Source of the DNA: an uncultured Fretibacterium sp.
GTDB taxonomy: Bacteria; Synergistota; Synergistia; Synergistales; Aminobacteriaceae
Direction of reading: 5' to 3'
Length of the DNA stretch: 5,843 nucleotides
Assembly (NCBI GenBank): GCA_937915755.1
Contig: CALGGR010000227.1
Location: 1-5,843 of the forward strand
Shown: positions 1 to 5,580 of the stretch, piece by piece
How positions within the stretch are numbered: the first letter of the stretch is position 1
Layout of the letters: the number at the start of each line of letters is the position of its first letter
The notes under the pieces: generated by a model
The model's input: the letters and a program-made list of their open reading frames with translations, nothing else
Database searches by the model: none
What the model was told of the DNA's origin: nothing
Made by a program: the position numbers and the translations under genes

Positions 1-159
1 GACGTAGGAACATATTTTAATGCTCCCAGAGGTCAAAATCATAGTTCAAAACCTGATGAGTTTTATTCGCTTGTCGAGACATGCAGCCATGCTCCCTACA
101 TAGATATATTCGGACGTAAAGAACGTACAGGCTGGACAGTCTGGGGTGAAAATGCATGA
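1..159 (+). CDS. MT-A70 family DNA N6-adenine methyltransferase, C-terminal fragment (5' end outside window)
   Basis: This frame is open from the first base and gives 52 residues before TGA at 157-159. It contains NHSSKPDEFYSLVE near residues 17-30, then PYIDIFGRKERTGWTVWGEN at the end. These match the C-terminal signature of MT-A70-like adenine methyltransferases (HS-x-KPDE-x-Y, followed by a Y-hydrophobic-E/D-hF-x-R strand and a GW-x-x-WG ending). The family transfers a methyl group from S-adenosylmethionine to adenine N6. Phage members act on DNA and are usually thought to protect it from host restriction. The catalytic DPPW motif would lie upstream of the window and cannot be checked. The stop overlaps the start of the next gene (ATGA), so the two are probably translated from one mRNA. 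Family assignment is fairly secure; the specific role is inferred. Confidence 0.85.
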   Translation, partial: DVGTYFNAPRGQNHSSKPDEFYSLVETCSHAPYIDIFGRKERTGWTVWGENA

Positions 160-695
160 TATTGCATGATTTTGACGAAAAATTTACTTTTTCACAGTCT
201 CTCATGCAGAATGATATAGAAATAATAAAGCAAGCATTCCCGAAATGTATTAATGTAATCAAGACTAATGAAGATATAGATAAAACGGGGATTGATTATA
301 TTGCTGAACTGCAGGGCGGAGCAAAAATTAATATAGACGTTAAGAGGCGAGAAAAAGGAGCTTTACGGTTCTGGAAGCATAATGAGCCTGAACTAGCATT
401 AGAAACTTGGAGTGTATATAAAAAGAAACCGGGCTGGTCTGTATCTGATATAAGCAATGTACATTTTATTTTATTTGTATTTGATAAGTCAGATTGTGAT
501 AAATATTATCTTTTACCTTATCAACAACTACGTTCGGCTTTTATAAAAAATTATCGTGATTGGATTAAACGTTTTGATAAAAAACAACAATATAGTGGAG
601 ATTGGACTTCTGAAGCTGTTTTTATTCCTGTAAGTGTAGTAATTGAAGCTATAAATCAAGAAATGCAATCTTCATTAAACATAAAAGCAAAGTGA
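156..695 (+). CDS. Conserved phage protein with PD-(D/E)XK-nuclease-like signature
   Basis: The product has 179 residues. Its ATG overlaps the stop of the methyltransferase gene by four bases, which supports this start and translational coupling. Residues 45-65 read as a possible nuclease core: GID with D47, a short strand, then INIDVKRR with D61 and K63. This is the D...(D/E)-x-K arrangement of PD-(D/E)XK enzymes such as resolvases and restriction-like nucleases. It is followed by FWKHNEPELALETWSV (about 72-87) and YLLPYQQLR (about 118-126), blocks I associate with a phage family of unknown function often found near DNA-modification genes. There is no signal peptide or membrane segment. An N-terminal helix may supply the glutamate seen in many such nucleases (E22). 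Nuclease activity is an inference from the motif. A non-catalytic DNA-binding role remains possible. Confidence 0.7.
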   Translation: MILHDFDEKFTFSQSLMQNDIEIIKQAFPKCINVIKTNEDIDKTGIDYIAELQGGAKINIDVKRREKGALRFWKHNEPELALETWSVYKKKPGWSVSDISNVHFILFVFDKSDCDKYYLLPYQQLRSAFIKNYRDWIKRFDKKQQYSGDWTSEAVFIPVSVVIEAINQEMQSSLNIKAK

Positions 696-766
696 TACAC
701 AATGATAACACGTGCGCTCAGTCAGCTTAACGGCTGGGTGTTCTTTAGCACTGGGGGTGGTAAGAC

Positions 767-1498
767 ATGTTATATAAGAAGCCGTTAATGTTACTGAAGT
801 CCAATGGGGGCGTAAGTGGTGTTAGCAGGCAAAAGAGCGGTGGTGCTAAAGCAAATGTTCAAGTTCAGGTAGTTCCTACAGCGAAAACGATACCGGAGGC
901 AAATGCACTAGCTGTGAGTTTGGGTATTGCACAATCTGCAAATTTTGCGGGACTTGATTTGAATTATGCAAATTTATTAATTCAGAGATTAGCAGAAATA
1001 CGACAGATATTCCCGCAGTTAGAACAATTACATTTCATTGGAAATAGTAAGTCTATGGGAAAGACAAGTGCACCTGCTACTTTTTGGTCGGCGTTAGGAG
1101 TTCCTATAGGATTAACACTTCATCCTAAATATTTTAGTAGTAAAGGATTAAAAGGATATGAAGAGGCTTTAAAAAGTATGGTATCACAAAAAAAATCGCC
1201 GGTAGGGTGTGATACTTTAAAATCAGTAATAGATCATGAAATAGGCCATTATTTAGATTATGGACGTGTAAAAGGTACAAGTTCGACAGGGTTGCAATTA
1301 TCAAGAGATAGTCAAATTTTAAAAATTTATCAAGGTATGACAAAGGAAGAAATAACAGAAAATTTATCTAGTTATGCGAGTAAAAATATTAGAGAGTTTA
1401 TTGCTGAGTCATGGTCTGAATACCAGAACAATCCGCATCCTAGAGCTACTGCAAAAGCTGTAGGTGATAGAATTGTAGAAATTTATCAATCAAAGTGA
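767..1498 (+). CDS. Phage head-associated zincin-like metallopeptidase (HEIGH)
   Basis: The product has 243 residues. The start is supported by GGGGGTGG at 753-760, six bases upstream. Residues 157-161 are HEIGH, a canonical HExxH zinc-binding and catalytic motif, in the context VIDHEIGHYLDYG. REFIAESWSEY at 209-219 offers E214 as a third zinc ligand, the gluzincin-like pattern. The N-terminal half (IPEANALAVSLGI, then LDLNYANLLIQRLAEI) resembles the linker seen in minor-head or head-morphogenesis proteins that carry a zincin 'toxin-like' domain. Here it is a separate gene without the gp7-like head domain. It sits just upstream of the protease, scaffold and capsid genes, so a virion-associated or injected protease is plausible. 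The true substrate is unknown. No secretion signal is visible; the N-terminus is basic and glycine/serine rich. The gene is markedly AT-rich. Confidence 0.75.
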   Translation: MLYKKPLMLLKSNGGVSGVSRQKSGGAKANVQVQVVPTAKTIPEANALAVSLGIAQSANFAGLDLNYANLLIQRLAEIRQIFPQLEQLHFIGNSKSMGKTSAPATFWSALGVPIGLTLHPKYFSSKGLKGYEEALKSMVSQKKSPVGCDTLKSVIDHEIGHYLDYGRVKGTSSTGLQLSRDSQILKIYQGMTKEEITENLSSYASKNIREFIAESWSEYQNNPHPRATAKAVGDRIVEIYQSK

Positions 1499-1510
1499 GA
1501 GTGATAAAAA

Positions 1511-1816
1511 ATGAGATTACCGTCATTATGTTCATTTTGTAAACATTACCACGAAGACAAATACATAGAACCTGAAGATGAATATGAAGAACTTTTTTAC
1601 ACATGCGATGCATATCCTAAAGGTATTCCGCATGCTGTTGAATGGGGAGGGCATTTATACCCAAAGCCTAATGACAATGGAATTCAATTTGAATTAAAAG
1701 ATGGTGAGAGACTTTTTGAATTTTATCAAGTTACACAAGAAGAGGAAGAAGAAAATTATCAAGATGAATACGAATATTACTCAAAGCCACCGAGTGAGAG
1801 AAATGAATTACGATAA
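1511..1816 (+). CDS. Small acidic Cys-containing phage protein, unknown function
   Basis: The product has 101 residues and begins 12 bases after the metallopeptidase stop, with only a weak purine-rich ribosome site (GAGAGTGA). The N-terminus has C7-x-x-C10-K-H12-Y-H14. C32 follows in CDAYPKGIPHAVEW. This C-x2-C...C-x-A-(Y/F)-P-x-G-I-P pattern recurs in small phage proteins found beside head genes, and suggests a metal site made of three cysteines plus a histidine. The rest is strongly acidic, with an EEEEE run near residues 77-81 and many D, E and Y residues. The calculated charge is clearly negative, which would suit a DNA-mimic or a protein-interaction role, but nothing in the sequence shows either. 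I recognise the pattern, not a function. Confidence 0.65.
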   Translation: MRLPSLCSFCKHYHEDKYIEPEDEYEELFYTCDAYPKGIPHAVEWGGHLYPKPNDNGIQFELKDGERLFEFYQVTQEEEEENYQDEYEYYSKPPSERNELR

Positions 1817-1821
1817 CACTT

Positions 1822-1832
1822 AAAGGAGGTGA
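1822..1832 (+). promoter_or_regulatory. Strong Shine-Dalgarno site of the protease gene
   Basis: AAAGGAGGTGA is a near-perfect match to the anti-Shine-Dalgarno sequence and ends six bases before the ATG at 1839. It fixes the start of the XkdF-like gene and is the strongest ribosome site in the window. Confidence 0.8.
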
Positions 1833-1838
1833 GGGCGA

Positions 1839-2240
1839 ATGCAGATACGAACGACGAACATAATCACATTCAGCAAGAGCGTCAAACCTGAGCAAATAGT
1901 CTTTGGTGAAGTGTACAAGCCAGATGAAAAGGACACAGACGGGAATTTCATGAGCCGTGAAACGATAGCGAAGATGGCGCATGATTTCTTAGTAAAGCAG
2001 CGCAATGCACAAATCAGCAAGGGACATTCAGGAGCGAAAGACAAGGGCTGTGTTGTTGAAAGTTTTATAGCGCGTGAAGGCGACCCGGATTTTAAAGCAG
2101 GTTCGTGGGTAGTAGGAGTGCATGTTCCAGACGTTGAAGTATGGAAGAGCATAGAGGCCGGAGAGATAACAGGATTTTCAATCGAAGGTCAAGGTGAGTT
2201 AATCGAGGAGGCGAAAACGAGCAATGAGCAAGCCGAATAA
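1839..2240 (+). CDS. XkdF-like prohead (head maturation) serine protease
   Basis: The product has 133 residues and matches the XkdF-like putative phage serine protease family (Peptidase_S78_2 type). Visible family blocks are VFGEVYKPDEKDTDGNFMS at about 21-39, a helix with AHDF, ISKGHSG with H63, VVESFIA at 72-78, GSWVVGVHV at 88-96, and W-x5-GEITGFSIEG at 102-117. H63 and S114 are the likely catalytic His and Ser by analogy with other caudoviral prohead proteases; E74 and S75 are also conserved-looking. Such proteases cleave scaffold and capsid precursors inside the procapsid before DNA packaging. The family's catalytic domain appears complete, but the protein is short because the region that often follows it is encoded by the next, overlapping ORF. 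The gene lies directly upstream of the scaffold and capsid genes, the expected place for this enzyme. Confidence 0.85.
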   Translation: MQIRTTNIITFSKSVKPEQIVFGEVYKPDEKDTDGNFMSRETIAKMAHDFLVKQRNAQISKGHSGAKDKGCVVESFIAREGDPDFKAGSWVVGVHVPDVEVWKSIEAGEITGFSIEGQGELIEEAKTSNEQAE

Positions 2241-2988
2241 ACCAGGCGAGTTAGTGAATGTAGAAGTGGAGGCCATAAGCATGGTAAGTAAAGCAGCGAA
2301 CGGCGAGAAGTTCAAGATATTCAAGAGTGCAGATGAAGAGCCAGAAGAAGTAAAAACGACAAGCACAGACGCAAAACCAGAAGCTGTAAAAAACAGCCAG
2401 GTATTAACAGACGGGCTAAAAGAAGTTTTTGAAGGCCAGAAAGTTGAGAAAGGTGCAGTTGCGGATACTTTCAAGAGTAAACAAAATATAATGCACTTGA
2501 ACGAAGCATTTTATGCACTAAGAAAAGTCTTAAAACTTGACAATGATGACCCTGAAACAGACCGAGCAAAAATTATTTCAGCACTAGACGACTTCAGGAG
2601 CGTAGCCGGTCAAATCTTATTAGGCAGCGAAACAGAGCCGGTAATCAAAGCAGGACGCAAAGTATCAGGTTCAAGACTTGAGAAGCTGAGAGATATTCAG
2701 AAAATAATCAATGATTTACTTGATGACGTAGATGAGCCCAAAGATGAAGTAATTGATATTGCAGAGAATACGAATGCAGCAGGAATTCAGAAGGCAATAG
2801 CAGACGCGTTAAAGCCGTTAAGCGATAAAGTGAATAATCTGAATGTTGAAGGCGTAATCAAGGAAGCCTTGACCCCGATAATCACGAGAATAGAGAAAAT
2901 TGAGAATGCACGGGGATTTTCAAACAGGGCATTAGAAGGCTCTCCAGTTGAAAAAAGCAGCAGCAGTTTTTGGGACGGAGCATTTTAG
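2224..2988 (+). CDS. Scaffold-like phage head protein downstream of protease
   Basis: The product has 254 residues. Its ATG overlaps the end of the protease gene by 17 bases in a different frame. GAGGAGG at 2205-2211 provides a ribosome site with a rather long spacing of 12. Near the N-terminus ISMVSKAANGEKFKIFK (residues 18-34) is a variant of the 'SLVDKPAN-x-x-F-hhhK' block that normally follows the protease domain in XkdF-type proteins. The rest is charged, rich in K, E and D and predicted helical, including RLEKLRDIQKIINDLLDDV and IADALKPLSDKVNNLNVEG segments with coiled-coil character. This is what an internal scaffold looks like. The C-terminus ends SSSSFWDGAF, a short aromatic tail of a kind also seen at the ends of related proteins. 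Position between protease and capsid supports a scaffold cleaved during maturation; this is inference from context and composition. Confidence 0.65.
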   Translation: MSKPNKPGELVNVEVEAISMVSKAANGEKFKIFKSADEEPEEVKTTSTDAKPEAVKNSQVLTDGLKEVFEGQKVEKGAVADTFKSKQNIMHLNEAFYALRKVLKLDNDDPETDRAKIISALDDFRSVAGQILLGSETEPVIKAGRKVSGSRLEKLRDIQKIINDLLDDVDEPKDEVIDIAENTNAAGIQKAIADALKPLSDKVNNLNVEGVIKEALTPIITRIEKIENARGFSNRALEGSPVEKSSSSFWDGAF

Positions 2989-3000
2989 TTAATAATTTAT

Positions 3001-3005
3001 GGAGG
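3001..3005 (+). promoter_or_regulatory. Shine-Dalgarno site deciding the capsid start
   Basis: GGAGG lies eight bases before the ATG at 3014. A longer frame could start at ATG 2999, but that codon precedes the ribosome site and has none of its own, so 3014 is the better start. Confidence 0.75.
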
Positions 3006-3013
3006 TTGATAAT

Positions 3014-3664
3014 ATGAGTAGTAATAGAGAAATAATGAAGGACGCAATTACTTCAGCAGGAACGTTACAGATAGAGGGAGCGGGCGGACTTTTAAGCCCT
3101 GAACAGTCAAAAAAGTTTATAAGCTACATGGTAGACAACAGTGCAATCATGAAAGACATTCGAGTTGAGACCATGCACGCACCTGAAAAACAGCTTGATT
3201 TAATGCTTGTTGGAAGCCGTTTACTCAGGAAGCCGACAGAGGCAACAGCACTCAGCGATTTAACAGGAATAACGACAAGGCGCAAAGAGTTACGAAGCGT
3301 AAAAGTAGGATTGACGGCGGATATTTCGACAGATTTTCTTGAAGATAATATCGAAGGTACAGACGCTAAAGAGAGAATTGCAAAAGAATTAGCAATGCAG
3401 TTCGGCAACGACTTAACTGATTTATTTATCAATGGAGATACGGACGCTGTTGGTGATGATGCAAGTTTCTTAACTATCGGAGACGGGATTGTAAAGCAGG
3501 CGAAGACAAGTACAGCAACTCATAAATACGATTTAACCGGCCAGAGCGATTATCAGGGAGTAATATTTCCCGGTATGTTATCTCTTATGCCTAATCAGTT
3601 TAAACGCGACAGAGCTAGTATGCGTTTTTATCCTAAACTCGCAAGAATACTCCCACTTCCATAA
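3014..3664 (+). pseudogene. Major capsid protein (XkdG-like, HK97 fold), truncated by insertion element
   Basis: The frame encodes 216 residues, of which about 206 look native. Blocks typical of this capsid family are GGLLSPEQSKKFISYMVDNS (about 24-43), SRLLRKPTEAT, LTADISTDFLEDNIEG, a QFGNDLTDLFINGDTD segment, and IGDGIVKQ. The native protein should continue for roughly another hundred residues with the rest of the HK97-like domain. Instead, after MRFY (codon ending at 3631) the frame enters sequence that looks like the left end of the TnpB element and terminates ten codons later at TAA 3662-3664, inside the element's hairpin. The product forms the icosahedral shell when intact. As written it cannot be functional, so this phage locus is defective or the join is not real. 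The remainder of the gene is not found on the right side of the element. Confidence 0.82.
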
Positions 3665-3671
3665 GTGGGAG
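3650..3671 (+). repeat. Left-end subterminal hairpin of the TnpB element
   Basis: CTCCCACTT (3650-3658) pairs perfectly with AAGTGGGAG (3663-3671) around a CCAT loop, giving a nine-pair stem. In IS200/IS605 elements such hairpins are bound by TnpA as single-stranded DNA. The capsid frame ends inside it. Confidence 0.85.
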
Positions 3672-3689
3672 ATGAATTGCGCAATATAG

Positions 3690-3695
3690 TATAAT
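3690..3695 (+). promoter_or_regulatory. Candidate -10 element of tnpB
   Basis: TATAAT is a perfect sigma-70/sigma-A -10 hexamer. No convincing -35 is visible at the expected spacing. Transcription would be expected to begin about 3702-3703, at or next to the GTG start of tnpB, and no Shine-Dalgarno sequence is present. This suggests a leaderless or nearly leaderless message. Confidence 0.5.
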
Positions 3696-3702
3696 TTGCA
3701 CT

Positions 3703-4989
3703 GTGAAAAAAATGACAGAAGCCGAAAGATTAGCTAAGAATGAACGAATACGAGACGCAGGTAAAGCAACGAAGCTCCGTAGAAAAGAGCAGATTTGCCG
3801 TGTGTGGCGTGTGAAAATTGACTTCTCTCATCTGAATTCACGTCAGCAAACAGCATTAAAAATGTTGTTCGTTGAGGCAAAATGGCTGCACAATGACGTA
3901 ATAACATTCTTAAAAGCCCATGAAATTAACAGCTATGATTACAAGACTCAGACTGTTCATAATCTTGATAAAGAAAAACAGCCCGTAACACATGAATTAG
4001 AATACATAAGTTCGCAGATGAAACAGGCCGTTATTCAGAATATCAAGGACAGTATGAAAGCATTGAAGGCAGCGAAGAATAAAGGCCGTGCTGTCGGGGC
4101 ATTGAAATATAAGTCAGACTACGCATCAATAAATCTTCAGCAGCATGGAATAACATATAAATTCTATAGTGCAGGTTATATCAAGATACAGAATTTAGGC
4201 AAAATCAGAATCAGAGGAGCCGGGCAATTCTTTAATATTCCCAATATAGAATATGCCAACGCAAAATTATTAAAGCTCCCTGACGGTTATTACATAGCTG
4301 TAACGACATTCCAGAATAAGACCGGATGTGAACACCGAGAATACAAATCACCAATAGGTATGGATATGGGAATAAAAACTTCAATAACATTATCAGACGG
4401 CAGGAAATATAAAATCTTGATTGAAGAACCGGAACGCCTGAAAAGACTTCAAAGAATGATAATGCGCAGAATGAAGGATTCCAGCAATCGATATAAGGCC
4501 CGCAAGTTATTGGAGCGTGAATATCAGAAATTAACAAACAGAAAACAAGACGCAGCTAATAAAATTTTACATGAGATTTTGCAGCATGAGCAAATATACA
4601 TGCAGGACGAGAATTTAAGCGGCTGGCATAAAGGCTTATTTGGACGTACAGTTCAGCATTCAATATTAGGGCTTGTGAAGTCAAAATTAATAAAGAATGA
4701 ACGAGTAATAGTACTGCCGAAAAGTGTGCCGACAACGAAATATTGTCCTCAATGCGGAAAACTCAAGAAGAATATAACGCTGTCAGACCGTATATATGAG
4801 TGTGAATGCGGGTATCACGAAGACCGGGATATCCACGCAGCACGTAACATGATATTGTTAGCAAAACAAAATACCTGTGGGACGCAGGGAATTAACGCCT
4901 TTGGAGAGGACGTAAGACAACATGAACCGCGAGATTTGTGCTGCAGCCTCGTTGAATTAGGAAGCCCCCACTTCCATAAGTGTGGGTAG
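3703..4989 (+). CDS. tnpB: RNA-guided endonuclease TnpB family protein
   Basis: The product has 428 residues, a normal TnpB length. From GTG 3703 the chain opens with a lysine/arginine-rich stretch of about 30 residues before the WED-like strand CRVWRVKIDFSHL. ATG at 3712 is an equally possible start; neither has a ribosome site. RuvC motifs are GMDMGIK with D221, MQDENLSGW with E303, and DRDIHAARNM with D374/D376. A zinc ribbon lies between motifs II and III: C348PQC351G and C367EC369G. All key residues are present, so the nuclease is probably active. TnpB proteins cut DNA guided by an RNA from the element's 3' end, next to a short motif matching the insertion site, which helps the element persist. 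The last 45 residues, ending in SLVELGSPHFHKCG, are encoded across the right-end hairpin, and TAG 4987-4989 falls just after it. TnpA is absent. Confidence 0.9.
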   Translation: MKKMTEAERLAKNERIRDAGKATKLRRKEQICRVWRVKIDFSHLNSRQQTALKMLFVEAKWLHNDVITFLKAHEINSYDYKTQTVHNLDKEKQPVTHELEYISSQMKQAVIQNIKDSMKALKAAKNKGRAVGALKYKSDYASINLQQHGITYKFYSAGYIKIQNLGKIRIRGAGQFFNIPNIEYANAKLLKLPDGYYIAVTTFQNKTGCEHREYKSPIGMDMGIKTSITLSDGRKYKILIEEPERLKRLQRMIMRRMKDSSNRYKARKLLEREYQKLTNRKQDAANKILHEILQHEQIYMQDENLSGWHKGLFGRTVQHSILGLVKSKLIKNERVIVLPKSVPTTKYCPQCGKLKKNITLSDRIYECECGYHEDRDIHAARNMILLAKQNTCGTQGINAFGEDVRQHEPRDLCCSLVELGSPHFHKCG

Positions 4990-5014
4990 TTCACACGCTG
5001 ACTGAGCATTTTGC
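4860..5014 (+). ncRNA. Predicted omegaRNA (reRNA) at the element's right end; extent approximate
   Basis: Characterised TnpB systems produce a guide RNA that overlaps the 3' end of tnpB, includes the right-end hairpin and reads into flanking DNA as the guide. Here the hairpin is at 4964-4987, the inferred end is 4994, and the guide would start at about 4995 with ACGCTGACTGAG. The 5' limit is arbitrary. This rests on family knowledge plus the hairpin, not on any direct transcript evidence. Confidence 0.35.
4964..4987 (+). repeat. Right-end subterminal hairpin of the TnpB element
   Basis: The arm ending CCCCCACTT (to 4973) pairs with AAGTGTGGG (from 4978) around the loop CCAT, with one C/T mismatch at 4968/4983 and a closing G-T wobble. 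It shares 16 identical bases with the left-end hairpin but has lost perfect pairing. It overlaps the last codons of tnpB. Confidence 0.8.
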
Positions 5015-5481
5015 ATATCGCAGCAGATGACGTTTGCAGGGACTTGGAGCGTCAAAGCTACAACGTTGGGATTTGGGATTTTGAAGCTACGGTTGTCGGC
5101 GCGAAACACAGAAGGCAACGCATCTTTTTTGTGGCGCACTCCAGACGCTCACTGCGACAGAGGCTTTCGCAAAACGGAGACTTTCTTGAAGCGCATGGAG
5201 AGGGGTATGCCGATGCAACTGAACGACCAAGTTGCTCACTTGACACAAGGGATACCAGAGGGAAGCCTCAACCCAAAATGGACGGAGTGGCTGATGGGCT
5301 TTCCAGAAGACTGGACGAACGTAGATTAAACTTCTGGCAAATCAACACAGAACCTGCCGAACGTACTTGCAAAGGTGCTCCAAACAGGACTAACAGGCTT
5401 AAAGCTCTTGGCAATGCCGTTGTTCCTCAGCAGGCTTATCCCATCTTCAACGCTATCATGGAGGCTGATACTTCACTCTAA
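5002..5481 (+). pseudogene. Phage C5-cytosine DNA methyltransferase, 3' remnant with mixed reading frames
   Basis: This is the C-terminal part of a phage-type Dcm-like enzyme, which methylates cytosine C5 using S-adenosylmethionine. The N-terminal part with the PC catalytic motif and ENV motif is missing, because the element abuts it; an in-frame TGA sits at 4999-5001. Frame A (open 5002-5481) carries IAADDVCRDLERQ, VVGAKHRRQRIFFVAH (motif VIII region) and LKALGNAVVPQQAYPIF (motif X region). Frame B, shifted by one base and open from 5027 to 5329, carries WRTPDAHCDRG (from 5132), NDQVAH (5222-5239) and LNPKWTEWLMGFPEDWT (5267-5317), also recognisable blocks of phage cytosine methyltransferases. 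An intact protein would be expected to have all of these in one frame. The TTG at 5011 could start the open frame, but a real start there is unlikely. Alternatively, frame A alone is a short version of the family. Confidence 0.72.
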
Positions 5482-5527
5482 ACTTTACGCGCTCTTTACT
5501 GCCCCTTCCTTTGCCCTATGCTCTCAG

Positions 5528-5540
5528 GTTAGGGGCTAAC
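5528..5540 (+). terminator. Possible weak terminator hairpin after the methyltransferase remnant
   Basis: GTTAG (5528-5532) and CTAAC (5536-5540) pair around GGG, and A5526-T5542 and a G-T wobble may extend the stem. A T-rich tract (TTTGTTTCATTTATCATTTTTT) follows. The stem is short, so termination is uncertain; it could simply be an incidental fold in the 99-base gap. Confidence 0.25.
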
Positions 5541-5580
5541 TTTGTTTCATTTATCATTTTTTACAGAAAGGATTTGTATT

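Larger units (their letters stand above)
3632..4994 (+). mobile_element. TnpB-only IS200/IS605-superfamily element (IS1341-like)
   Basis: The element carries one gene, a TnpB-type protein, and no TnpA transposase. Both ends hold a hairpin built around the same 16 bases, CCCACTTCCATAAGTG (3652-3667 and 4967-4982). There are no terminal inverted repeats or target duplication in the usual sense, as expected for IS605-type elements. The left boundary is placed after TTTAT (3627-3631), where the capsid reading frame stops looking native. The right boundary is placed after TTCAC (4990-4994), just 3' of the right hairpin. Both boundaries are inferred and could be off by several bases. Without TnpA it would need help in trans to move. 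Confidence 0.75.

Noticed and set aside
707..742. Possible stem (AACAC with GTGTT, inner CAGC with GCTG) in the 71-base gap at 696-766
   Set aside because: The arms are short and unevenly spaced and no T run follows, so neither a terminator nor a riboswitch can be supported.
702..785. A 28-codon ORF (ATG 702 to TAA 783-785) in the gap before the metallopeptidase, reading MITRALSQLNGW...
   Set aside because: It has no clear ribosome site, overlaps the next gene's start, and shows no family pattern; likely chance.
1820..2152. A 110-codon open frame on the minus strand opposite the protease gene
   Set aside because: It is a shadow of a well-supported gene, has no recognisable motif and no ribosome site.
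2999..3013. Upstream ATG 2999 as the capsid start
   Set aside because: The ribosome site GGAGG lies after it, at the right distance for ATG 3014.
3014..3664. Capsid ORF taken as a complete short protein
   Set aside because: The last ten codons are encoded by the element's left end, and the family is much longer.
3650..3671. Left-end hairpin as a transcription terminator of the capsid operon
   Set aside because: There is no T run after it, and a near copy sits at the other end of the element, so it is best explained as a transposon end.
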